Positions 54,761 through 62,459 of a stretch of DNA of 64,000 nt are shown piece after piece. Position 1 is the first letter of the stretch. Every line of letters begins with the position of its first letter. Both the position numbers and the translations under genes were made by a program. The stretch is from an uncultured Lachnospiraceae bacterium (GTDB lineage Bacteria > Bacillota > Clostridia > Lachnospirales > Lachnospiraceae): the NCBI GenBank assembly GCA_910578175.1, contig CAJTPF010000010.1:32708-96707 (forward strand). The letters are read 5' to 3'. Under the pieces are notes generated by a model, which worked only from the letters and a program-made list of their open reading frames with translations, was not told the DNA's origin and did not search any database.

Positions 54761-55993
54761 ATGGAAGAAAAGTACAATATTGCAGTAGGACAGAGCGGAG
54801 GTCCTACCACAGTCATTAATGCCAGTCTGTACGGAGTGATCAGGGAGGCAGTTTTAAACGAAGATAAAATTAACAAAGTATATGGTATGATCAATGGTAT
54901 TGAAGGTTTTATTGACGGAAAGGTAATCGATATCCGGAAGGAGGTTTCAATGGAGGAAATCGAGCTGCTGAAGAATACGCCTGCGGCTTATCTGGGTTCA
55001 TGCCGGTATCGTCTGCCGGATTCCATGCAGGACTCGGTGTATTCCCTGATCTTTAAAAAGTTTCATGAATTGAATATCCGGTACTTTATATATATCGGAG
55101 GTAATGATTCCATGGACACGGTTCATAAGCTGTCGCTTTATGCAGGAATGACCAACAGTCCGGTCCGGATCATCGGCGTACCGAAGACGATTGATAATGA
55201 TCTGATCCACACAGATCATTCCCCTGGATTTGGCAGTGCGGCGAAATATGTTGCGACCACGGTGCGGGATATCGTACTGGATGCCAATGTTTATGATACA
55301 AGTTCCGTTACCATTATTGAACTGATGGGACGCCATGCGGGTTGGATAACCGCCGCCAGCGTTCTGGCCAGAAAATATGAAGGGGACAATCCGGTACTGA
55401 TCTATCTGCCGGAAGTGGAGTTTGATATCAAAGATTTTGTAGAACGGGTCAGACAGGAAATTTATAAGCGAAACAATGTGATCGTATGCGTATCCGAAGG
55501 AATAAAAGATAAAGACGGCACCTTTATCTGTGAATATTCCGGCAATGCCGGACTGGATTCCTTTGGTCATAAAATGCTGACCGGCTGCGGTAAATATCTT
55601 GAGAATGTAATTAAAGAAGAACTGGGTGTGAAGGTACGCTCCGTAGAGTTAAATGTTAACCAGAGATGTAAGGCGGCTCTGGCCTCCCTTACGGATATAA
55701 ATGAGGCGATCCTGGCGGGCAGTTACGGGGTAAAAGCATGTTTAAAGGGTGAAACCGGAAAAATGATCGCATTTGAGCGTAAAGAAAATAAAGACGGTTA
55801 CCGGATCGAATGTAACTGTGTGGAGTGTTCGCTGGTATGCAATCAGGAAAAGACGGTACCGAGAGAATGGATCAGTGAAGACGGTACGGATGTCCGGCAG
55901 GAATTTATTGATTATGTATTGCCGCTGATACAGGGAGAAAGCAAATCGGTGATGAAAGACGGAATGCCGGTATATTGCTATAGAAAATGTTAG
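54761..55993 (+). CDS. 6-phosphofructokinase, PPi-dependent type
   Basis: A 410-residue PFK-family enzyme. GQSGGPTTVINAS at the N terminus, GGNDSMDT near 113 and GVPKTIDNDL near 140 are the active-site motifs; the Lys in PKTIDND and the Asp of GGNDS point to pyrophosphate rather than ATP as donor, as in many Lachnospiraceae. GRHAGWITAAS near 190 is the substrate loop. ATG 54761 is 8 bases from CGGAGG; ATG 54755 is only 2 bases away and less likely. It stands alone between the HtrA gene and the ClpX-like gene. Confidence 0.9.
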   Translation: MEEKYNIAVGQSGGPTTVINASLYGVIREAVLNEDKINKVYGMINGIEGFIDGKVIDIRKEVSMEEIELLKNTPAAYLGSCRYRLPDSMQDSVYSLIFKKFHELNIRYFIYIGGNDSMDTVHKLSLYAGMTNSPVRIIGVPKTIDNDLIHTDHSPGFGSAAKYVATTVRDIVLDANVYDTSSVTIIELMGRHAGWITAASVLARKYEGDNPVLIYLPEVEFDIKDFVERVRQEIYKRNNVIVCVSEGIKDKDGTFICEYSGNAGLDSFGHKMLTGCGKYLENVIKEELGVKVRSVELNVNQRCKAALASLTDINEAILAGSYGVKACLKGETGKMIAFERKENKDGYRIECNCVECSLVCNQEKTVPREWISEDGTDVRQEFIDYVLPLIQGESKSVMKDGMPVYCYRKC

Positions 55994-56025
55994 AATAAAG
56001 ATAATAGAGAGAGATGAGGAACCAT

Positions 56026-57597
56026 ATGTCAGAAGATATGAGAGAAAAAGAAATTATGGATGATGACGGAGAATATGAAAAAATATGTTTTATCTGCAGG
56101 AGACCGGAAAGCAAGACCGGAAAACAGGTAATTATGCCGGGAAATATCTGCATATGTCCGGATTGTCTCCAGCGGACCTTTGATGCCATGGACACCAACG
56201 GCATGGGTCTTAATATGAATGATCTAAACGGCATGAATTTCGGGGGCATGGATGTCAGTCAGTTAATGTCCATGATGAACGGAACACAGAAACCGGAACC
56301 GGCTGGAAGGGCTTCTGCAAAGGATGTCAGTACTCTGGAAGGGAGTTCCGGCGAACAGGATACGCCAAAGGAGAAGACGGAAGAAGGTCAGGAAAAGATT
56401 CCCAGTATCCGCTTTGTGAACCTTGCGGATCTGCAGGGAGATATACCGAGAAGGCAGAAACTGAAGAAGAAAAAGCCGGGAGAAAAGAAACGCTCGGGTA
56501 TCGATATTAAAAAGATTCCGGCCCCTCATAAAATTAAAGAGCAGTTAGATGAATATGTGGTTGGACAGGAATATGCCAAAAAGGTGATATCCGTCGGAGT
56601 CTATAATCATTATAAGCGCATTGCCGTAAATGAAGCGGATGGAATTGAAATAGAGAAGTCCAATATGCTTATGATCGGGCCAACCGGTTCCGGAAAAACA
56701 TATCTGGTAAAAACCCTGGCAAAACTGCTGGACGTGCCTCTTGCCATTGCGGATGCCACGTCGCTGACGGAGGCAGGATATATCGGCGACGACATTGAGA
56801 GCGTGGTATCGAAGCTTCTGGCGGCAGCAGATAATGATGTGGATAAAGCGGAAACAGGTATTATATTTATTGATGAGATCGACAAGATCGCCAAAAAAAG
56901 AAATGCTTCCACCAGAGACGTGAGCGGTGAAAGCGTCCAGCAGGGATTGTTAAAGCTGCTGGAAGGAAGCGAGGTGGAAGTACCGGTAGGGGCCAATAGT
57001 AAAAATGCAATGGTGCCTCTGGCAACTGTGAATACCAGCAATATTTTATTTATTTGCGGCGGTGCGTTTCCTGATTTGGAAGATATCATCAAAGAGCGGT
57101 TAAATAAGCAGTCTTCCATCGGATTTATCGCAGATTTAAAGGATAAATATGATAATGTCAATGACCTGATCCGTCAGGTTACCATTGATGACCTGAAAAC
57201 CTATGGTATGATACCGGAGTTTCTGGGACGTCTGCCGATCTTATATACACTGGACGGACTGACGAAAGAAATGCTGGCCCAGGTATTAAAAGAGCCGAAG
57301 AATGCCATTTTAAAACAATATAAGAAATTACTGGAACTGGACGAGGTTCAGCTGATATTTGACGATGGCGCAGTGGAAGCCATTGCGGAAAAAGCCATCG
57401 AGAAGAAAACCGGCGCCAGGGCGTTACGTTCCATTATAGAAGAATTTATGCTGGATATTATGTTCGAGATACCGAAAGATGACAATATCGGCACCGTGAT
57501 CATCACAAAGGATTATATAGAAAAGAAAGGCGGTCCGGTTATTGAAATGCGGGGAACGGATGGCCAGGCACTCCCATCCCTGGAAAAGCCGCAATAG
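56026..57597 (+). CDS. ClpX-like AAA+ unfoldase with extended Met-rich linker
   Basis: A 523-residue protein from ATG 56026. The N-terminal zinc finger is CFIC...CPDC (about residues 19-47). A long linker follows, including a Met/Asn/Gly-rich stretch and a Lys-rich stretch (about 55-160). The AAA+ core has Walker A GPTGSGKT, the pore loop GYIGDD, Walker B IIFIDEID, VQQGLLKLLEGS and sensor-2 GARALR. SSIGFIADLK contains an IGF tripeptide at the place of the ClpP-docking loop, so pairing with ClpP is likely. No clpP is in the window, and it may be a second ClpX paralogue. Confidence 0.88.
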   Translation: MSEDMREKEIMDDDGEYEKICFICRRPESKTGKQVIMPGNICICPDCLQRTFDAMDTNGMGLNMNDLNGMNFGGMDVSQLMSMMNGTQKPEPAGRASAKDVSTLEGSSGEQDTPKEKTEEGQEKIPSIRFVNLADLQGDIPRRQKLKKKKPGEKKRSGIDIKKIPAPHKIKEQLDEYVVGQEYAKKVISVGVYNHYKRIAVNEADGIEIEKSNMLMIGPTGSGKTYLVKTLAKLLDVPLAIADATSLTEAGYIGDDIESVVSKLLAAADNDVDKAETGIIFIDEIDKIAKKRNASTRDVSGESVQQGLLKLLEGSEVEVPVGANSKNAMVPLATVNTSNILFICGGAFPDLEDIIKERLNKQSSIGFIADLKDKYDNVNDLIRQVTIDDLKTYGMIPEFLGRLPILYTLDGLTKEMLAQVLKEPKNAILKQYKKLLELDEVQLIFDDGAVEAIAEKAIEKKTGARALRSIIEEFMLDIMFEIPKDDNIGTVIITKDYIEKKGGPVIEMRGTDGQALPSLEKPQ

Positions 57598-57661
57598 CAA
57601 AAAAACGGGAATGGCATATTATATATTTAAGCAGAGTTTGCGTGCATCCGGGAGAACATAA

Positions 57662-59326
57662 ATGAATTGCAGAGATGTTATTATGTCGGAAGATTATGCG
57701 GATTTTATTGTGGAGTTTGCTTCAAATGTAGATGCTTTTCTGGAAACATATAAAGATAAATGTCCCACGCCCATCGGTATCAGCTACGGCACCGTATTTG
57801 AACCGTTAGAAAGGGCTCTTCCCATATCATTGGCAAGGCATGATTATCAGTCTATACCAAAGCTGTACGGAGAAGTAGATACAATATCGGTAGAAGCCAC
57901 CGGGGCTTTGCGGCTGCAAAACCTGCCAGGATTAAATTTAAAGGGCAGCGGAACCATCATCGGTATCATAGATGATGGAATCGACCCTTATCATGAAGCC
58001 TTCCGTTTTTCGGACGGAACCACCAGGATTCTCAGTGCGTGGGACCAGACCAATCAGACGCTGGAACCGCCCCTGGCACAGAGTTATGGCAGCGAGCTTA
58101 CTCGTGAGACGATTAATCTGGAACTTACAAAAGAAAACTCCGAATTGTTGGACAGTCTGGCCAAAAACAGCGCCCATGGAACTTTTGTGGCAGGAGTTGC
58201 GGCAGGAAATAACAATGAAGAAAAGTCTTTTGCCAGTCCTGCGCCTTCCGCGGATCTGGTGGTGGTAAAATTAAAACCAGCCAAACAATATTTAAGAGAT
58301 TATTATCTGATCAATGAATCAGCCGCCGCATATCAGGAAAATGATATCTTAAGCGCCATTATTTATATGCGGGCCGTTGCAGCCCTGCAACAGCGTCCGG
58401 TCATCATCTGCATTGCTTTGGGCTGCAGTCAGGGACCCCATAACGGAAGTTCCGTAATGGGAGATTTCTTAAATAATGCGGCAGGAAGAAACGGAATCGG
58501 CGTCGTTGTAGCCAACGGTAATGAAGGAAATGCCAGACATCACTACTCCGGCAGGATCACCGGAGAAAGTGACACGGTGGAAATCCGTGTGGCCGAGAAT
58601 CAGAATGGTTTTATCATAGAATTATGGGGAGAATCCCCCAATATTTTTTCTATCGGGGTGATTTCTCCCAGCGGCGAAGTGGTAAACCGGATACCGGCTA
58701 AGATCGGCGCTACTTTTGATTATACGTTTCTGTTTGAGAATACCAGATTATCCGTGGATTACCGGGTGGTAGAAAGGCGTTCCGGCAGTGAACTGATTCA
58801 GATCCGTCTGGAAAATCCAACGGCGGGTATTTGGAAAATAGTGGTCTATGGAGATAATATCCTGTCCGGGGAATATAATATGTGGCTGCCGATTACGAAT
58901 TTTGTGGGCATGGATACGTATTTTTTAAGACCAGACCCGTTGATCACATTAACCAATCCGGCAGATGCCTCTATCCCGATTTCCGTAGGCGGATATAATG
59001 TGGTAACCGGTGGAATATTCATTGATTCTTCCAGGGGATTTACTACTTTGAACGAGGTAAAGCCAAATTTTGTAGCCCCGGCAGTCCAGGTGTATGGTCC
59101 GGGTATCAGAAATACTTATGTAAGCAGAAGCGGCACCAGCGCTGCCGCCGCCCTGACCACCGGAGTGGTGGCACAGTTTATGGAATGGGGAATCGTGAAG
59201 AACAACAGTAACAGTATGAATACGGCGGAAATAAAGAATTATCTGGTGCGGGGTGCGATCCGTTCTCCCAACACGACATATCCGAATCAGGCGGAAGGGG
59301 CTGATGGTATAATAGTGTCAAGTTAG
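57662..59326 (+). CDS. S8 family subtilase (Csp-like), probably 3'-altered by element insertion
   Basis: A 554-residue subtilase of the clostridial Csp-like group, with no signal peptide. The catalytic triad is Asp104 in IIDDGID, the histidine in AHGTFVAGVAAG near 178, and the serine in SGTSAAAALTTG near 500. A large insert domain (about 280-430) is usual for the group. Relatives normally end with YPNxEWGYG followed by about 15 residues; here the frame goes YPNQ then an unrelated AEGADGIIVSS and stop. The break coincides with the start of the integrative element, so the natural C terminus has probably been replaced; activity may survive since the triad is complete. Confidence 0.85.
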   Translation: MNCRDVIMSEDYADFIVEFASNVDAFLETYKDKCPTPIGISYGTVFEPLERALPISLARHDYQSIPKLYGEVDTISVEATGALRLQNLPGLNLKGSGTIIGIIDDGIDPYHEAFRFSDGTTRILSAWDQTNQTLEPPLAQSYGSELTRETINLELTKENSELLDSLAKNSAHGTFVAGVAAGNNNEEKSFASPAPSADLVVVKLKPAKQYLRDYYLINESAAAYQENDILSAIIYMRAVAALQQRPVIICIALGCSQGPHNGSSVMGDFLNNAAGRNGIGVVVANGNEGNARHHYSGRITGESDTVEIRVAENQNGFIIELWGESPNIFSIGVISPSGEVVNRIPAKIGATFDYTFLFENTRLSVDYRVVERRSGSELIQIRLENPTAGIWKIVVYGDNILSGEYNMWLPITNFVGMDTYFLRPDPLITLTNPADASIPISVGGYNVVTGGIFIDSSRGFTTLNEVKPNFVAPAVQVYGPGIRNTYVSRSGTSAAAALTTGVVAQFMEWGIVKNNSNSMNTAEIKNYLVRGAIRSPNTTYPNQAEGADGIIVSS

Positions 59327-59455
59327 TAAGAAGCCGATAAAATCAAAGGTTTCCGCTGATTTAGTCCTAAGAAAAACTGCTGTGAGAACAGCGAAAGTGA
59401 TTAGGATGGGCCCATTTTGAATCTTGAAGCTGAAAATCTATCATACTTGACACTA
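59313..59455 (+). repeat. 11-bp inverted repeats near the element edge
   Basis: TAGTGTCAAGT (59313-59323) and ACTTGACACTA (59445-59455) are exact inverted copies. The first lies across the last codons of the subtilase frame. They could be recombinase arm or core sites. The 59327-59618 stretch between the subtilase and the first element gene has no other gene; it holds these repeats, a promoter/operator and a terminator. Confidence 0.5.
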
Positions 59456-59480
59456 AATTACCATTAAGCCTTTAATGGTA
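59447..59480 (+). promoter_or_regulatory. Element promoter with overlapping palindromic operator
   Basis: TTGACA (59447-59452), 18 bases, TTTAAT (59471-59476). The palindrome TACCATTAA-gcct-TTAATGGTA (59459-59480) covers the spacer and -10 and looks like a repressor operator. Confidence 0.5.
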
Positions 59481-59528
59481 TAAGAGGTGTACCCTTTAGT
59501 GAGGTGATAACTGAATAAAAACATTTAG

Positions 59529-59596
59529 GTAGGACTAAATTAGCTCTTTTGTGGACAAGCGCCACATTGTCAAAGCTAACTTAGTCCTACTTTTTA
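59529..59596 (+). terminator. Attenuator-like terminator in the element leader
   Basis: GTAGGACTAAATTAGCT (59529-59545) pairs with AGCTAACTTAGTCCTAC (59574-59590), one mismatch, with an inner TGTGG/CCACA stem, followed by TTTTTATT. It lies between the putative promoter and the first ORF, so expression would need read-through. Another TAGTCCTA copy lies near 59361. Confidence 0.7.
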
Positions 59597-59618
59597 TTGC
59601 ATAAAAGGAGGAGCAGAG

Positions 59619-59744
59619 GTGGCGATGACGAGAAAAGGGCTGATTAAATACGTGTATGGGTTGGCAGAGTTAGTTAACGAAGAAAACAAAGAGGTACACA
59701 AGCTCACCGCCGGGAGAGAGGCAGGTGTGCAGAGTGGGGATTAA
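59619..59744 (+). CDS. Small element protein (41 residues)
   Basis: A short ORF behind a strong AAAGGAGGAG ribosome binding site. The start is GTG 59619 (or ATG 59625). It is basic and helical (KGLIKYVYGLAELVNEE) and overlaps the start of the next gene by 20 bases in another frame, which suggests translational coupling. Function unknown. Confidence 0.55.
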   Translation: MAMTRKGLIKYVYGLAELVNEENKEVHKLTAGREAGVQSGD

Positions 59745-60042
59745 TGTAAAAATTAAGAACGCACCGAAATCGAGTGGAATCATTACCGCACGAGTGAAAT
59801 TGGAAAAAGATTTAAGGAGTTGTATGCGCTGTAAATTCTTTTATGGCAGCAACAGCCAGTGTCTCTCTAGGAAGTGCGTCGAGGAGGAAAGCAAGCCTGA
59901 TATCATAGAACAAGACAAAGAAGATATATGTTTTGCATGTCCATATAGGCAGTCGGAAGGATACTGCTTTCCCTGCATGAAAAAGCTGCTTGAGAGAGGA
60001 GGCAAAACAGATTGCTGCAACACAGGAGGAGAAGAAAGATGA
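59725..60042 (+). CDS. Cysteine-rich small protein of the element
   Basis: A 105-residue protein with cysteines in SCMRCKFF, QCLSRKC, ICFACPY, YCFPCM and DCC, a pattern suited to zinc or iron-sulfur binding. The start is GTG 59725 or GTG 59734. It overlaps the ParM-like gene by 4 bases (ATGA). The family is unknown to me; similar Cys-rich proteins sit ahead of ParM genes in related elements (recollection, not checked). Confidence 0.65.
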   Translation: MCRVGINVKIKNAPKSSGIITARVKLEKDLRSCMRCKFFYGSNSQCLSRKCVEEESKPDIIEQDKEDICFACPYRQSEGYCFPCMKKLLERGGKTDCCNTGGEER

Positions 60043-60974
60043 ATAAACATATTGAAGTTATTGGTATAGATCATGGCTGGTCTAACATGAAAACCGTCAG
60101 CCAGATATTCACAACCGGGGTAAAGGAAATCACAACTGAGCCTGCGTTCTTTGACAACATTGTGGAATGGGATGGAACATATTACAAGGTAGGCGGAAAA
60201 AGGCTGGAAGTCAGAGATACGAAGGTGGAAAATGACAATTTTTACTTGCTGACATTGGCGGCGGTGGCAAAAGAGTTAAATCGCCGGGGCATGAGAAACA
60301 GCAATATTCTTTTATCTGTCGGATTGCCCCTGACAAGATTTGGGGCAGAAAAGCAGGACTTCATCAAGTACCTTGCAAGAAACAAGGATGTGATATTCCG
60401 GTTTGAAAAAGAGAAGTACCATATCCGTATAGCGAGAGTATCTGTATTTCCGCAGTGCTACGCCGCTGTGGCTGACTGTATCAGGACATTACCAGAGCGG
60501 GCGGTAATCGTGGATATCGGGAGCTGGACTATAGATATCATGCCAATCCGAAAGTATTATCCTGATGAATCGGAATGTACCACAATCCCACAAGGACTGA
60601 TTCGGTGTATGCGTGAAATTAACGAGGAGTGTGTGAGGAAAATCGGGCAAGAGATTGATGAAAATCTTATTCAAGAGGTTATGGCAGGCGGCAGGGGAAC
60701 AGTGCCGGAGAAATATATGGAGATTATAGAGGGCTGCCTGAAAGGCTTTGTGGAAAAGGTATATAACACGCTCAAGGAGCATGGATATAATCTTGACATT
60801 ACTCCGATTATTTTTGTGGGAGGTGGCGCTGCAGTTATGAAACTATACGGAAACAATGCGGGAATTAATATTCAGTATATTCCGGATGTGAAGGCAAATG
60901 CAAAGGGGTATGAGTATCTCGGCAGGGCATATCTTGCAAATAACCGCAAGACAGTGGAGGCGGAGGCAGAATAG
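60039..60974 (+). CDS. ParM/StbA-family actin-like ATPase
   Basis: A 311-residue actin-fold protein. Phosphate-1 motif IGIDHGWSNMK at the N terminus, phosphate-2 VDIGSWTIDI near 165, and adenosine motif IFVGGGAAVMK near 258. Such proteins form filaments that segregate plasmids and excised elements. ATG 60039 (AGGAGG at 60024-60029) is preferred over the in-frame upstream start. It overlaps the preceding stop by 4 bases, and the next gene follows its stop directly. Confidence 0.88.
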   Translation: MNKHIEVIGIDHGWSNMKTVSQIFTTGVKEITTEPAFFDNIVEWDGTYYKVGGKRLEVRDTKVENDNFYLLTLAAVAKELNRRGMRNSNILLSVGLPLTRFGAEKQDFIKYLARNKDVIFRFEKEKYHIRIARVSVFPQCYAAVADCIRTLPERAVIVDIGSWTIDIMPIRKYYPDESECTTIPQGLIRCMREINEECVRKIGQEIDENLIQEVMAGGRGTVPEKYMEIIEGCLKGFVEKVYNTLKEHGYNLDITPIIFVGGGAAVMKLYGNNAGINIQYIPDVKANAKGYEYLGRAYLANNRKTVEAEAE

Positions 60975-61382
60975 ATGGCAGAAAAAGACATTGTAAGATT
61001 TTCCCTGCGCCTAAACCTAAAAAATGAACAACATGCCAAAATATATAGGGTACTTTCCGCTCTTGATAAAAATATCCATAAATCAGAAAACCAATTTATA
61101 GTAAAAGCAATAGATTTTTATATACAGAGTTTTGAAGATGATGCTATAATAGATGGGCTGCGGAGGGAACAAAAACCAGGATATTTGACATCAAATGATT
61201 TGGAAGGTATGCGCAGAGAGATTGAAAGCGATTTGAAAGATGAGCTGATTAGGCTGCTAGGGTCTGCCCTTACGGGTAATCAGGCAGCGAGGACACAGCG
61301 AAACATGGAAGAATCCATACAAAAGATTGAAACGGAAGAAAGTGATTCGGTTGCTGTGGAGGCAGCAAACCTTTGGGGATAA
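60975..61382 (+). CDS. Probable ParR-like ribbon-helix-helix partner
   Basis: A 135-residue protein starting directly after the parM-like stop. The N-terminal VRFSLRLNLKN strand and following two helices (SENQFIVKAIDFYI) resemble a ribbon-helix-helix DNA-binding domain; the C-terminal half is polar. In ParM systems the adapter that binds the centromere is encoded in exactly this place. No centromere-like direct repeats were seen in the window. Confidence 0.6.
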   Translation: MAEKDIVRFSLRLNLKNEQHAKIYRVLSALDKNIHKSENQFIVKAIDFYIQSFEDDAIIDGLRREQKPGYLTSNDLEGMRREIESDLKDELIRLLGSALTGNQAARTQRNMEESIQKIETEESDSVAVEAANLWG

Positions 61383-61523
61383 GGAAAGGGGCAGTTATGA
61401 ACAGAATACGGGATAGTCCTAAAGTTCCCGTGTGCTGCCGACCCTGAAAAGTAAATAGTAGATCATACCCAAAAGGGGAAATACCGCTGGCGGCGGTATG
61501 GCAGTTCACGGAAACGAAAAGAG

Positions 61524-61561
61524 CCTGTCACTTCCCCTTTGGGGCAAGAAGAGAGGACAGG
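61524..61561 (+). repeat. Hairpin covering the lipoprotein gene's ribosome binding site
   Basis: CCTGTC (61524-61529) pairs with GACAGG (61556-61561), with an inner CCCC/GGGG stem. The 3' arm includes part of the AGGTGG ribosome binding site of the gene at 61570. A second hairpin, ATACCGC/GCGGTAT, lies at 61481-61499. The 61383-61569 gap has no convincing gene. Confidence 0.45.
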
Positions 61562-61569
61562 TGGTATTT

Positions 61570-62373
61570 ATGAAAAAAAGATTAAAAAAGTTTTTTCTTT
61601 TAACTGTATGCGCATTGCTGGTGGGATGCGGAAAACAGAAGGCAGAGACGAATGCGGGGACAGAAAGCACGATGGAAATGGAAACAGTGCGGGAAGAAAC
61701 CGAACAAACGACGACACAGGAATTGAAAAGACAGGAGGATACAGTGTCGCAAGAGAGGACAGAACTTCAGACAGAGGCACAGCCGGAAACACCAGAGTCG
61801 GAAGAAGACATTAAGCCGCAGAGTGGAGGCAATGAACAGCTGCCGCAGACGGAACAGGTGCGGGAAGAAACCGATAAAACGGAGCTGGAGCAACAGACAG
61901 AAGTTCAGCCGGAGCCGGTGAAACCGGAAACACCAGAACCGACACCGGAAATGCCAGAACCAGTACCAGAAACGTCGAAGCAAGAGCCGGAAACGGAAAA
62001 AGCGGAGCCTCCTATATCATATAGCCCGCAAAAGGTTGCGGAACTCGCTGTGGAAAAGACAAAGGCGCAGGGGAAAGTATATATCCCTGATGATTTGGAT
62101 CGGATGCTTGTAGCGGGGGAGATTTCACAGGAGGATTATAATGCCTGCTACCCTACGGACGGTGCTGGATATCTGGAATACTTTGTTGCAGCAAACATGA
62201 ATGAGGCAAGGGATATAAGTGGAACAGTGCGGTTTAACAGTGAAGAGGATATAGCGGCAAACATTGCTGGAGTGTATGCGGCGCTTCCGCAGCAGTATTT
62301 CTATATCGAGTACCACGGAACGGTCATGTACGATGGTAAGGAGTGCCATGTATTTTACTGTTATAGGGCATAA
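61570..62373 (+). CDS. Lipoprotein of the element with Pro/Glu/Thr-rich spacer
   Basis: A 267-residue protein from ATG 61570. The N terminus is a lipoprotein signal: basic KKRLKK, hydrophobic core, lipobox LLVGC with Cys near residue 17. A long acidic Glu/Thr/Pro/Gln-rich region (about 20-150) with PEP-type repeats would hold the C-terminal domain (about 155-267) away from the membrane. That domain ends in two Tyr-rich strands and is not recognised. The in-frame upstream ATG at 61498 would bury the signal and is rejected. Confidence 0.75.
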   Translation: MKKRLKKFFLLTVCALLVGCGKQKAETNAGTESTMEMETVREETEQTTTQELKRQEDTVSQERTELQTEAQPETPESEEDIKPQSGGNEQLPQTEQVREETDKTELEQQTEVQPEPVKPETPEPTPEMPEPVPETSKQEPETEKAEPPISYSPQKVAELAVEKTKAQGKVYIPDDLDRMLVAGEISQEDYNACYPTDGAGYLEYFVAANMNEARDISGTVRFNSEEDIAANIAGVYAALPQQYFYIEYHGTVMYDGKECHVFYCYRA

Positions 62374-62403
62374 GGAAAAGAATAAGAACAGATTGTAAAA
62401 GAT

Positions 62404-62435
62404 AGCAGGCTGATTTGAAAGCCTGCTGTTTTTTT
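62404..62435 (+). terminator. Rho-independent terminator after the lipoprotein gene
   Basis: AGCAGGCT-gatttgaa-AGCCTGCT then GTTTTTTT: a perfect 8-bp stem and T-run. Confidence 0.9.
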
Positions 62436-62459
62436 GCACAAAAGTAGGAGGTTTTAATT

